DNA from: Clostridia bacterium
GTDB lineage: Bacteria; Bacillota; Clostridia; Lachnospirales; Lachnospiraceae
Reading direction: 5' to 3'
DNA: 64,000 nt
Assembly: GCA_910574835.1 (NCBI GenBank)
Contig: CAJTDE010000002.1
Span: 1 to 64,000 of the forward strand
A program made the position numbers and the translations under genes. Below are positions 45,360-53,702 of this stretch, piece by piece (within the stretch, counting starts at the first letter, position 1; each line of letters begins with the position of its first letter). The notes under the pieces are model-generated. The model worked only from the letters and a program-made list of their open reading frames with translations. It had not been told where the DNA came from and searched no databases.

Positions 45360-46292
45360 TTATTTCAGTCCCCTTGCTTTCAATTCTTTCATTATCCGCT
45401 TGTAAACGGGAATATCCACTCCATAATCCGCTGCCAGTCTTTCCACCTCATAGACCAGGCCCTCAATCTCGGACGCATTTCCCCTGGCAATGTCTCTTTG
45501 CATGGAGGTTCCAGCCTCGGGGCTTAAGTCCGCAAGGATCTTCAGATTCGCCTCCACAATGTCTGCCTGAAGCCCCAGCTCCATAGCCTCGGCAAGAGCC
45601 TGAAGCTCCTTTACCATAGCAATAAAGGTTTTTCTTGGCTCCCCTTCCTTCTGGAACGCTCCGGCCTGGGCATGAAAATACTCCCCTGCCGCCGCCATAG
45701 GGCTTACATAGGTAAATTTCTTAAAGGCGTCCCGTTTTACCTGATCCGTATAATCTCCGTAAATGCCTGACTCATCGAGATCCCTCTTTACCTGACTAAG
45801 TTTTTTAAGCTGCTCCTCTCCCGCCTGCTGCCCCGGACGAAGCCCATAAACCACCCGGAAAATATCGCCGCCGTGGGTAATCTCCCCCGGAGCGGAAATA
45901 TGGGCCGCCACATAGATACAGCCGTCCGTCACCGTCAGCTCCGGAAATTCCCTTTGAAGCCTCTCTCCTGTGCCGAAAATATTCAAAACCGGGATCACAA
46001 TGGTTTCGCTGACTGCCGTGCGGCGTATCAACTCCGCGGCTTCATGCAGGGAGTAGCCTTTTACGCATACAAAGAGCACGTCCGGCGTATCCTGATATTC
46101 TTCCATCCTCATTGCCTTTACCGGATGGAGGGTAAAATCTCCCTTTGCCGTGTGCTTCATGGTGATTCCTTTTTCCTGCAATGCTTTTAAATGGGCGTTT
46201 CTGGCCAGAAATACTACATCCTTGCCGGCCTTTGCTAAAAATGCTCCTATGCTCCCGCCTACGGCGCCGGAGCCTGCTATTACATACTTCAT
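45360..46292 (-). CDS. Ketopantoate reductase-family protein
   Basis: 310 residues with an N-terminal Rossmann fold (YVIAGSGAVGGSIGAFLAKAG) and the C-terminal helical ApbA/PanE domain. Family members reduce 2-dehydropantoate with NADPH for pantothenate synthesis; other 2-oxoacids are possible. It abuts tgt without a gap and has a family R1 repeat directly upstream. Symbol panE is not assigned because substrate cannot be read from sequence. Confidence 0.85.
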   Translation of the reverse strand: MKYVIAGSGAVGGSIGAFLAKAGKDVVFLARNAHLKALQEKGITMKHTAKGDFTLHPVKAMRMEEYQDTPDVLFVCVKGYSLHEAAELIRRTAVSETIVIPVLNIFGTGERLQREFPELTVTDGCIYVAAHISAPGEITHGGDIFRVVYGLRPGQQAGEEQLKKLSQVKRDLDESGIYGDYTDQVKRDAFKKFTYVSPMAAAGEYFHAQAGAFQKEGEPRKTFIAMVKELQALAEAMELGLQADIVEANLKILADLSPEAGTSMQRDIARGNASEIEGLVYEVERLAADYGVDIPVYKRIMKELKARGLK

Positions 46293-46299
46293 TTCTCTC

Positions 46300-46454
46300 T
46301 CCTATTTTAAGTCGCTGCGCGACGGCACTAAAGGGTAAAGTCGCTTCGACACACTGTGATGAGAGGAACTTTTATTCGAAAGGGCACTCATAAAAGTTCC
46401 TCTCGTGCGCCTTTGCGACTTTACCATCCAACAAAAAACATTTCTTAGCCGAAC
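46300..46454 (-). repeat. Dispersed 5'-UTR repeat, copy 2 (family R1)
   Basis: Near-identical to 13355-13532, with a perfect internal hairpin around GAGAGGAACTTTTAT. It starts at the Shine-Dalgarno of the gene ending at 45360 and reaches to the aroC stop region. It has a shorter tail than copy 1. Confidence 0.8.
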
Positions 46455-46482
46455 TAATTCTGTTCCGCCATATCCTCCCCGG

Positions 46483-47583
46483 TTATTTCGTCCAGATTTT
46501 ATGCAAGTATTCCATTTTTGCGCTCATTCCTTCCAACAAGGCATCTGCCAGAACAAGTGCTGTCATGGCTTCTACCACGACAACCGCTCTTGGTACAATC
46601 ACCGGATCGTGGCGTCCCCGGATGCTGATCTCAATGTTTTCTCCCTCTCGATTGACCGTGTGCTGTTCGGATGCAATGGAGGGTGTGGGCTTGACTGCCG
46701 CCCGGAATACCAACTCGCTTCCATCGCTGATTCCCCCGAGTACGCCGCCTGCATGGTTCGTTTCCTTGCTTATTTTTCCTCCGCGGCTTACGAAGGCGTC
46801 GTTGTTGGCGCTGCCTCTGGCCTTGGCTGCCTGGAAGCCGTCTCCCATTTCAAAACCTTTTACCGCTCCGATGGACAGGATTGCTTTTGCCAGATTGGCG
46901 TCCAGTTTGTCAAAACACGGCTCTCCCAAGCCGGCCGGAAGTCCCCGGACCACGCACTCGATAACGCCGCCGGAGGAATCCTGCTCCTGCATACATGTCT
47001 GCAGATAGGCCGCCGCTTCCTCTGCTGCTTTGGCATCCGGCATAAAGAATGCATTTTCCCGGATGGCTTCCTCTGAAAAACGTTCTTTGTCTATCCGCAC
47101 CGGGCCAATGGCGCAGGCGTAGGTGGTGAGACGGATTCCAAGCTCTTTTAAGAGTTTTGCGGCAATGGCTCCCGCCGCCACCCGTCCAATGGTTTCCCGC
47201 CCGGAAGAACGGCCGCCGCCCCGATAGTCGCGAAAGCCGTATTTCTCATCGAAGGTATAGTCCGCATGTCCCGGACGGTAATAGGAGGCAATCTCGCTGT
47301 AGTCCCCGGAACGCTGAGAGGTATTGCGCACCATCAGGGAAATGGGGGTTCCTGTTGTCTTTCCCTCAAATACGCCTGAGAGAATCTCCACCTGATCCGC
47401 CTCCGCCCGGCTGGTGGTATATCGGGACTGTCCCGGCTTTCTGCGGTTTAAATACTGCTGTATGTCTGCTTCCGCAAGGGGAAGTCCGGCCGGACACCCG
47501 TCCACTACCACGCCGATGGCCTTTCCGTGGGACTCTCCCCAAGTTGAGATGCAAAAATGCTTTCCGAATATTGAACCTGCCAT
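46483..47583 (-). CDS. aroC: Chorismate synthase
   Basis: A 366-residue flavin-dependent enzyme converting EPSP to chorismate, the last shared aromatic amino acid step. Signature GESHGKAIG near the start, RPGHADYTF and SGRETIGRVAAGA are present. The N-terminal MAGSIFGKHFCISTWGESHG is typical. No other aro genes are near. The ATG follows AGGAG. Confidence 0.96.
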   Translation of the reverse strand: MAGSIFGKHFCISTWGESHGKAIGVVVDGCPAGLPLAEADIQQYLNRRKPGQSRYTTSRAEADQVEILSGVFEGKTTGTPISLMVRNTSQRSGDYSEIASYYRPGHADYTFDEKYGFRDYRGGGRSSGRETIGRVAAGAIAAKLLKELGIRLTTYACAIGPVRIDKERFSEEAIRENAFFMPDAKAAEEAAAYLQTCMQEQDSSGGVIECVVRGLPAGLGEPCFDKLDANLAKAILSIGAVKGFEMGDGFQAAKARGSANNDAFVSRGGKISKETNHAGGVLGGISDGSELVFRAAVKPTPSIASEQHTVNREGENIEISIRGRHDPVIVPRAVVVVEAMTALVLADALLEGMSAKMEYLHKIWTK

Positions 47584-47894
47584 AGTTGCTGCTCCTGTTC
47601 CGTATCATTTCTTCTATTGTGTATTGTGATTGTGAAAATCTTATACTATCATAGCGGACTTTTTGGTATTCGTCAATTATTCCTGTTCTCTGCTTCTTGA
47701 ATTTTCCCTTTGCTTTGCCGCCGGCCCGCTCAGAAATCAATACCATTCTGCCATACCCCCAAACGCTGCTTATCCACTGAGCTTAACAAAGCTTAAAATG
47801 CAACAAGAGTCCGGCATCTCCACCGGACTCTTATTTTGACTGTGTGATATTGTTTCTTCCAGGACCAACAGGACCCACTTCTCTTATGCCTTTG
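47584..47894. other. Intergenic region between aroC and spoIIIAH
   Basis: About 310 nt with no open frame of interest. It holds the spoIIIAH terminator and an R2-type end motif (GTTCCGTATCATT) near 47598 next to the aroC start. Nothing else was recognised. Confidence 0.6.
47805..47832 (-). terminator. Terminator of the spoIIIA operon
   Basis: AAGAGTCCGG pairs with CCGGACTCTT around an 8-nt loop, about 63 nt after the spoIIIAH stop. A T-containing tract follows on the minus strand. Confidence 0.75.
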
Positions 47895-48578
47895 TTACTC
47901 CGCTTCCGCCATAGGCGTAATCACAATATTTTCTCCGGAAATTCCGGTTTTACGCTTCACGATGTCCTCAATCTGTGCCCGGCCTGCGTCGTCGATCTCC
48001 GTCATATTCACAACCACATCTGCCTGCCCGTCAGTGATGCTTACCACCACATCCTCAAAGCCCTTGGCCTGCAGAAGAATCTCCGCGGCGGATTCGCGCT
48101 CCGCAACGTCTGTCAGAGCAATCATGCTGTCAATGGCTTCCTGCTTCTGGGCGTCGGAAATATTTGTGTTGTTGATGACCTCCAGCAGAATTTCCTTATT
48201 CCTGGAGCGAAGCTGCTCTCTTGTCACCTTCGCCTCAGCGGAAAAGCCTACCCCGGAGGTGGAATTTGCCAACACGGCCTCCCCCGGATTCTCGTCCTCT
48301 CCAAGCTCCGCCGTATCCAGATCCGACGCATCCTGGTCAAGACTTGCGATGTCGCCGTCCGCAAACTGCAGCTCCTCAAGTCCTGTCTGGGCATATAGAT
48401 CCTCAGCGGAAATATCGGCCGCAATGTTGTCCTCATCCTCTTTTGTGGCTGCATCCGAGCCTGCCGTAATGCTGGCAGAGTCAAGCTTTGTTCCGGAATA
48501 GTTTAAGTACCCTGCTACCGCGATCATAATAGCCAGCGCGGTAATGATCATCTGGTTTTTCTTGAATATGTTCTTCAC
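47895..48578 (-). CDS. spoIIIAH: Stage III sporulation protein AH
   Basis: A 227-residue protein with one N-terminal membrane helix (MIITALAIMIAVAGYLNYSG) and an acidic periplasm-type middle, then the C-terminal ring-building domain (AAEILLQAKGFEDVVVSITDGQADVVVNM). SpoIIIAH meets SpoIIQ across the engulfing membranes to form the channel-like feeding tube complex. It overlaps spoIIIAG by 4 bases. Confidence 0.93.
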   Translation of the reverse strand: MKNIFKKNQMIITALAIMIAVAGYLNYSGTKLDSASITAGSDAATKEDEDNIAADISAEDLYAQTGLEELQFADGDIASLDQDASDLDTAELGEDENPGEAVLANSTSGVGFSAEAKVTREQLRSRNKEILLEVINNTNISDAQKQEAIDSMIALTDVAERESAAEILLQAKGFEDVVVSITDGQADVVVNMTEIDDAGRAQIEDIVKRKTGISGENIVITPMAEAE

Positions 48579-49192
48579 TTTGAACCCTCCATCTTCATTA
48601 TTTTTATTTTATGTGCCTCCACGGGAAATAATGCCTCAACTGCCTCCAGAATATTCTGTTTTACCGCGGCATTTCCTCCGCCCTCGGCAATTACAATCAC
48701 TCCCTCCACCACAGGCTCTAATTCCTGTACCACATAGGGGGTCCTTTTTCCATCCTCGCCTTCCTCATAAACCGTTGTTTCCTCCCTTTCATTCTCCTGG
48801 GTGGTCCGGCTGCCTCCCTGGGAATCTGTCTCCTCCACCCGCTGGCTCCTGGAGGGCGCGTCCTTCTCCACCACCTTTTCCGAGGAGGAGCGAAGGGTAA
48901 TCATGACCTCCACCCGGCCTACGCCTTCTACCTTCTGCAAAACCTCCTTTAAGCGTTCCTCCTGCTGCCGCTCATAGGAGCTTTCCGAAAATGACTGTTC
49001 CGTACCCTTTAAGGTATCACCACCGTCCGAAGCTTCTTCTGCCCGGGACTTTTTTTCCTTTCCCCGATCTGCCGGAATTGCGATGACCAGCAAAAGGACG
49101 CCGAAGAGCAGGAGAATCAGCAATTGATCCTTTTTCAGCTTTTTAATCTCCTTCCGGTTTTCCGATTTCAATATGGATTTCAGGAATTTCAC
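48575..49192 (-). CDS. spoIIIAG: Stage III sporulation protein AG
   Basis: About 205 residues from GTG 49192 with AAGGAG 6 nt upstream; TTG 49195 is an alternative. One membrane helix (LLILLLFGVLLLVIAIP) precedes the ring-building domain near VEGVGRVEVMITLRSS. SpoIIIAG forms a large ring in the channel complex. It overlaps AF by about 50 nt. Confidence 0.9.
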   Translation of the reverse strand: MKFLKSILKSENRKEIKKLKKDQLLILLLFGVLLLVIAIPADRGKEKKSRAEEASDGGDTLKGTEQSFSESSYERQQEERLKEVLQKVEGVGRVEVMITLRSSSEKVVEKDAPSRSQRVEETDSQGGSRTTQENEREETTVYEEGEDGKRTPYVVQELEPVVEGVIVIAEGGGNAAVKQNILEAVEALFPVEAHKIKIMKMEGSK

Positions 49193-49679
49193 CAATTTCT
49201 CCTTCCCGGGGGGCCTTGCCCTTCTCCTGACTTTGCCGTTCTTGCTCCTTTATCCAGCTTTCCTGAATTTGCTGTTCCTGTTCTTGTTGTTCTTGTTCTT
49301 CTTGTTGTTCTTCTTGTTGCTTTTCCTCTCTTTGTTCCTCTTCTTCTCTTTGTTCTTCTTTTAAGCTCTCCGCCTCATCCCGGGCCTCGTATAGCTTTTC
49401 TTCCAGATGTCTCTGATATTCCTCCTCTATGGCTTCCTGCTTCCTTAAAAATTCCTGAAGCTCCCGGTCATAGGTCTGCCTGGCGTAAGTCTCATCTAAC
49501 TGCTGCTCCAACCCAAGAGCTGTCAGAAACGGGGATATGACAAGAATCATCAAAACGATCCCCATAAAAAACTGCAGATATTTGCGCTGATTTTTCTCCG
49601 GAAGCACGTGAAGCACAACTACCATCAGCAGAGTATAAAATGCAATATCCTGTATCCATCCAAACAATAATTCTTTCAT
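49143..49679 (-). CDS. spoIIIAF: Stage III sporulation protein AF
   Basis: 178 residues with two membrane helices near the start (IQDIAFYTLLMVVVLHVL and LQFFMGIVLMILVISPFLTALG) followed by a long glutamate- and glutamine-rich coiled coil (about 85-150) that is unusually repetitive for this protein. It is part of the spoIIIA export or channel complex. An R2-type partial repeat lies just upstream. Confidence 0.9.
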   Translation of the reverse strand: MKELLFGWIQDIAFYTLLMVVVLHVLPEKNQRKYLQFFMGIVLMILVISPFLTALGLEQQLDETYARQTYDRELQEFLRKQEAIEEEYQRHLEEKLYEARDEAESLKEEQREEEEQREEKQQEEQQEEQEQQEQEQQIQESWIKEQERQSQEKGKAPREGEIGEIPEIHIEIGKPEGD

Positions 49680-49768
49680 AAGATTTGATTCCCGTTCCGT
49701 AATATATCTATCCGTACTCCGTTTCCCGAAAATTTACAATTCCGTAATACTGCTGTCAATCTCCTGCT

Positions 49769-51052
49769 TCACCCTCTCACCGACACCGTAACCACCGCAA
49801 TCGTCAGCATAAACAGCACTGCCGTTGTAAATACAACCCGGAACAGCAGGCGGATGCCCTCCCCTACTCCGGCCACACAACCGGTCATCCGCTTATCCGA
49901 CACCGGTTGAAGGAGGGCCGCCGCCAGCTCCAGAAGCATCATCAGCACTCCGAGCTTGACTAAGGGCATCAGGCAAATCAGCACAATAACAACCAATGCC
50001 GCAACGCCGATGCCGTTTTTTATAAGAACAGAGGAGCCCAGGACCACATCCGTTACGGAACCGGCGATATTTCCGATACCGGGAATCATTTCCGCCGCCC
50101 TGCTGAACAGAGTGGTTTTCAGGGAATCCACAGCCGGATTTAAAATACCCTGGATGGTATTGAAGCCAATCACCACCGCAAGCATGGATTTCAGAAGCCA
50201 TACGGTAACCTTAGAGGCCATTTCCTTCATCTGAGACAAATACTCCTCCTTCGTCAGATGATTCACAAAGACAAGAATCACATGTACCTGAATCAACGCC
50301 ATCAGCCCATTTTGGATAAGCCTCTGGATAAAATAAATCAGTCCCAGAAAAAATTCATAGAACACCAACGCCGTAGTACTGCCCGAGGCCATCGTCACAG
50401 CCAGACAGAAGGCCGGAACAAGCACATTCATAAAATCCTGGATTCCCAAAAGCACCTCTCTTGTAATCTCCATAGCCCCGGAAAATATCTGCAGGAGAAT
50501 CAGAAACAGCAAAAGGTACGTTATCTCAAAGCTCACCTCCGCAATCTGCTGATTCTGAAAAATATTCGAGAAGTTGGACATAAGGGCCGCCGCTATGCCA
50601 AGCAGCAAAATGGAGAGCAGAAGATGTTTCTCGGTGCGCCAGTTATTTTGCAGCTGTTCCACCACTGCCGCCACAAAGCCCTCCAGGGTAAATGGCTGCT
50701 CTCCGCTCAAAAGCTCCATAACCGTATTTTCAAACTGAAATTCCCCGCCTAAGATTTCATCCACCGACTGTTCAATTTCGTCAAAGTCCAGTTCTTCCAC
50801 CATTGAGAGATCCGCTTCCTGCAATTTAAGGGGTATGAAGCGTTCTGTCTTCTCAGCTTTAAGAGGCTTAATATCCTCTGCTGCCTTTACTTCAAGCGGT
50901 AAAAAACTCGCGCCCGTAAGCATCCCCAGCAAGAAGCATCCGCTTACAAATCGTGACAATCCGCATAATCTAGCGGTCGTCACAGCTTGCAACAATGGGA
51001 ATAGCCTTATATACCGGAAATTTTTCTTTCTCTTTTTTATTCCCTCTCTCAT
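49769..51052 (-). CDS. spoIIIAE: Stage III sporulation protein AE
   Basis: A 427-residue polytopic membrane protein. The N-terminal signal-like segment (residues 30-55) is followed by about six hydrophobic helices; VDSLKTTLFSRAAEMIPGIGNIAGSVTDVVLG is the conserved stretch. It is the largest membrane component of the SpoIIIA machinery. It starts 2 nt after the spoIIIAD stop. Confidence 0.95.
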   Translation of the reverse strand: MREGIKKRKKNFRYIRLFPLLQAVTTARLCGLSRFVSGCFLLGMLTGASFLPLEVKAAEDIKPLKAEKTERFIPLKLQEADLSMVEELDFDEIEQSVDEILGGEFQFENTVMELLSGEQPFTLEGFVAAVVEQLQNNWRTEKHLLLSILLLGIAAALMSNFSNIFQNQQIAEVSFEITYLLLFLILLQIFSGAMEITREVLLGIQDFMNVLVPAFCLAVTMASGSTTALVFYEFFLGLIYFIQRLIQNGLMALIQVHVILVFVNHLTKEEYLSQMKEMASKVTVWLLKSMLAVVIGFNTIQGILNPAVDSLKTTLFSRAAEMIPGIGNIAGSVTDVVLGSSVLIKNGIGVAALVVIVLICLMPLVKLGVLMMLLELAAALLQPVSDKRMTGCVAGVGEGIRLLFRVVFTTAVLFMLTIAVVTVSVRG

Positions 51053-51054
51053 TG

Positions 51055-51438
51055 CTATGTCCCCAAGAATCCGCGGATGGTTTCTAAAAGGGCTGTGATA
51101 ATCGGCATACTGACAGCCAGAATAGAAAGTTTGCTGAACACTCCGATCTGCCCGGCAATGGCTCCATAACCCGCGTCTCGGCAGATATCCGAAGCAAACT
51201 CCGCTATATAGGTGATGCCGATGATTTTAAGCAGCGCTTGTATATAAGAGCTTTGAATGGAAATGGAGCTTTGGATCAGCTTCACGCTCTCCACTACTAC
51301 CTCAAGCTTCTCAGCTGCCAAGAGCAGCAGAAATACACTTGTGGCAATGCTGAGATAGACGGAAAATTCCGGCTTTACCGCTTTTATCTGAAGTGCCAGA
51401 AGAACACCGGCAATTCCAATCATGGCTGCCTGCAGCAT
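51055..51438 (-). CDS. spoIIIAD: Stage III sporulation protein AD
   Basis: 127 residues, small multi-helix membrane protein (MLQAAMIGIAGVLLALQIKAVKPEFSVYLSIATSV). The C-terminal FSKLSILAVSMPIITALLETI is conserved in the family. It is separated from spoIIIAC by an unusual 120-nt gap that holds an R2 repeat. Confidence 0.94.
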   Translation of the reverse strand: MLQAAMIGIAGVLLALQIKAVKPEFSVYLSIATSVFLLLLAAEKLEVVVESVKLIQSSISIQSSYIQALLKIIGITYIAEFASDICRDAGYGAIAGQIGVFSKLSILAVSMPIITALLETIRGFLGT

Positions 51439-51457
51439 ATTAAATCCCCCTTAGTCC

Positions 51458-51557
51458 GGTCCCATAATATTCCTCCCGGTATACCCGCATAAAATCAATT
51501 CCCTGCCGCTCATATAAGCGTCCGTAATTCGATTTGTATACAACGCGGAATATTACT
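51458..51557 (-). repeat. ~100-nt imperfect palindrome, copy D (family R2)
   Basis: Left end TAATATTCC pairs with GGAATATTA at the right end and inner GTATAC with GTATAC. The core CAATTCCC to CGTCCGTAATTCGATTTG matches copies A and B. It lies between spoIIIAC and spoIIIAD inside an operon, within 20 nt of the spoIIIAD start. Confidence 0.65.
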
Positions 51558-51559
51558 CT

Positions 51560-51754
51560 TTACAGTGCAAAAAGCCTCTGCATAGTATCAAATAAGTCAA
51601 AAATATATGGCAGAATCCAGAACAGCACCAGCACCAGGCCGGCGAGGCTGGTGAGAAAAGCCTGCTCCTCCCGCCCGCTGTGCTTTAGAATCTGACTAAG
51701 TACAGACACAAGGATTCCGACCGCCGCAATTTTAAATATGAGATTGACGCTCAT
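51560..51754 (-). CDS. spoIIIAC: Stage III sporulation protein AC
   Basis: 64 residues, MSVNLIFKIAAVGILVSVLSQILKHSGREEQAFLTSLAG, with two membrane helices. The start at 51754 follows GGGAGGAAGCT; a much longer in-frame reading is a run-on. It belongs to the SpoIIIA channel complex with AB and AD. Confidence 0.95.
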   Translation of the reverse strand: MSVNLIFKIAAVGILVSVLSQILKHSGREEQAFLTSLAGLVLVLFWILPYIFDLFDTMQRLFAL

Positions 51755-51767
51755 AGCTTCCTCCCAT

Positions 51768-52286
51768 TTACACCAAAAGTATGACCAGGAAAATGCCTCC
51801 GGCCACTCCCAAGCTTTGGTACAATTTCTGTTTTGTCCGGGCTGCCTCCTGGGACTCCCGAATACGAAGCTCCAGCTGCTCCAGATAAAGCTCAATGGAA
51901 GACAGCTGCATTTCCAGATCAAGGTATCCTAAGACCTCGCCCAAGCTCCCCAGCTGCTCCTTGTCCTCCCGTTTCAGATGGGTGCCGGACAGCTGGGCTT
52001 TAATCTGTGCCTGCCACAGATCTCCGAAGGTTCCGTTTTCCGGATTTTCCATCTGCTTTGCAAGCTCCTCCAAAAAGCTTCCGAACGGTTCCTTCATGCG
52101 GACCGCAATACTGGCAAACGCATCCGGCAGAGGTGTCTTCGTATATTTAATCTCTCCCCGCAGCATATAAATCATCTGCTTCAGCAGCCGCAGCTCCATA
52201 CAGCGTCCCTTTAAGTCATTGCTGAAACTGACGCCGATTCCTGCGGCCGAGGCCAAAATCAGCAAGGCGCCGATTCCTTTTAACAT
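51768..52286 (-). CDS. spoIIIAB: Stage III sporulation protein AB
   Basis: 172 residues with an N-terminal signal or anchor (LKGIGALLILASAAGIGVSFS) and a helical domain related to type II secretion GspF-like fold, ending in a membrane helix. The conserved LKQMIYMLRGEIKYTKTPLPDAF is visible. It overlaps spoIIIAA by 7 bases. Confidence 0.94.
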   Translation of the reverse strand: MLKGIGALLILASAAGIGVSFSNDLKGRCMELRLLKQMIYMLRGEIKYTKTPLPDAFASIAVRMKEPFGSFLEELAKQMENPENGTFGDLWQAQIKAQLSGTHLKREDKEQLGSLGEVLGYLDLEMQLSSIELYLEQLELRIRESQEAARTKQKLYQSLGVAGGIFLVILLV

Positions 52287-53323
52287 AAAACTCTCCCCCT
52301 TTCATCCAGGATTTGCCGGACCATGCCGGGCCGGGCTTCATAACTCTCCTCCTGAATCATTCCTGTTCTTATTCCATTATCCGCTTCACAGGACTCCGAT
52401 GCTTTCCGGCCCTTTGATATCTGCCCCCTCCGCCCGGCAAAACCCATAATCACATAGCGTTCAAAGATTTGCTCCTCTGCCAGCCTTTGAAGAAGAGGCT
52501 TGGAACGGATATCATCGAGAGAACTTCCGTGAACCGTAGCAAGAAGACGGCAGCCGCAGAACAATGCCGTCTCCATAGCGCGGATGTCCTCCTCACGTCC
52601 TATCTCATCCACCGCCAGTACTTCCGGCGCCATAGACCGGATCAGCATCATCATTCCCTCCGCCTTGGGACAGGCGTCCATCACATCTGTGCGGAGTCCC
52701 ACGTCATTGGCCGGAATCCCCTGAAAGCAGCCGCAGATCTCGGAGCGCTCGTCCACCACTCCCACCGTATGCCCTCTAAGGGCCTTTGTCCCATTGGAAA
52801 TCTGCCGCACCAGATCCCGAAGCAGGGTCGTCTTTCCGCCCCGGGGCGGCGAAATAATTAAGGTATGCTTCAACCCTGTTTCATCATGGAGAAAGGGCAG
52901 TACCTTGTCCCCGCAGCCAATAATCTCATGAGACAGACGCAGATTCAGACAGGAAATATAGCGGATGCTCTTCACCTTGTCCCCTTCCAGCACAGCTTTT
53001 CCGGACACACCCAGGCGGTGCCCTCCCTGGAGCGTAAGATAGCCCTGCTTTAATTCGTCCTCATAGGCATAGAGGGAATATTTTCCCACAAGCTCCATTG
53101 TCTCCCGGATTTCTTTTGGCATCACTGTCCATGCTCTATCAGGCTCCTTCAAGACTTCTCCCTGTTTGGAGAGAAAATATTCCTCTCCGCCAAGGCGAAT
53201 CAAAAAGGGCTTATAGGCACGAAGGCGAATCTCCTGAAGCTGTTCAAAATCCACCTCTGCCTGCTCCAAAATTTCCCGGATATGCCGGGAAAAAAAATGT
53301 ATGATTTCATTCTTGTCCTTCAT
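52280..53323 (-). CDS. spoIIIAA: Stage III sporulation protein AA (secretion-type ATPase)
   Basis: Start at 53323 (MKDKNEIIHFFSRHIRE) follows GGAGGT; 347 residues. AAA/GspE-like ATPase with Walker A (SPPRGGKTT) and Walker B region (EVLAVDEIGREEDI). It energises the SpoIIIA complex built in the mother cell. It is the first gene of the eight-gene operon AA to AH, all of which are complete here. Confidence 0.95.
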   Translation of the reverse strand: MKDKNEIIHFFSRHIREILEQAEVDFEQLQEIRLRAYKPFLIRLGGEEYFLSKQGEVLKEPDRAWTVMPKEIRETMELVGKYSLYAYEDELKQGYLTLQGGHRLGVSGKAVLEGDKVKSIRYISCLNLRLSHEIIGCGDKVLPFLHDETGLKHTLIISPPRGGKTTLLRDLVRQISNGTKALRGHTVGVVDERSEICGCFQGIPANDVGLRTDVMDACPKAEGMMMLIRSMAPEVLAVDEIGREEDIRAMETALFCGCRLLATVHGSSLDDIRSKPLLQRLAEEQIFERYVIMGFAGRRGQISKGRKASESCEADNGIRTGMIQEESYEARPGMVRQILDERGRVLC

Positions 53324-53521
53324 TTTTACCTCCACAGGGCATACGAATACGGCTCAACCCGGCCGCTTATTCTCACCGGAACGCCTTGTACCCGCATGTC
53401 CATTTGTTTCTCAAGCCAAGCTTGAAGGGGCTTTCTTCTTCCTTATAATTTTTGCAAGATATCTGTGTAACCTTTCCTTTATCTGAACTGTTACAAGTAT
53501 ATGAGTCTGGAGACAAAAAAA

Positions 53522-53547
53522 GACTAGCCTTTTTTCTCCGGCCAGTC
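53522..53547 (-). terminator. Second terminator downstream of pnp
   Basis: GACTAGCC and GGCCAGTC form an imperfect stem around a 10-nt loop, with a T-rich run on the minus strand. About 110 nt after the first terminator. Confidence 0.6.
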
Positions 53548-53656
53548 CTTCTGTAATATTCTTTTCTGCCATTCCCTGCATCCACAGGAACTTCTTAAGA
53601 TATCTCTCCTGATTACATATAAAAAGAATTTGTATCTTCCAAAATCCATTTTAAAA

Positions 53657-53689
53657 GGACCCACAGCCCTTTTCTCCAGCTGTGAGTCC
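53657..53689 (-). terminator. Terminator of pnp
   Basis: GGACYCACAGC pairs with GCTGTGGGTCC and is followed by a TTTTA stretch on the minus strand, 14 nt after the pnp stop. Confidence 0.75.
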
Positions 53690-53702
53690 CTTTGCCTTTC
53701 AT

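Larger units (their letters stand above)
53324..53702. other. Region between spoIIIAA and pnp
   Basis: About 380 nt. It holds the pnp terminator (53657-53689) and a second terminator (53522-53547). The sequence between them on the minus strand, about 110 nt, has no clear gene and could be a short transcript or an attenuated leader. A spoIIIA promoter should lie here but was not resolved. Confidence 0.5.
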
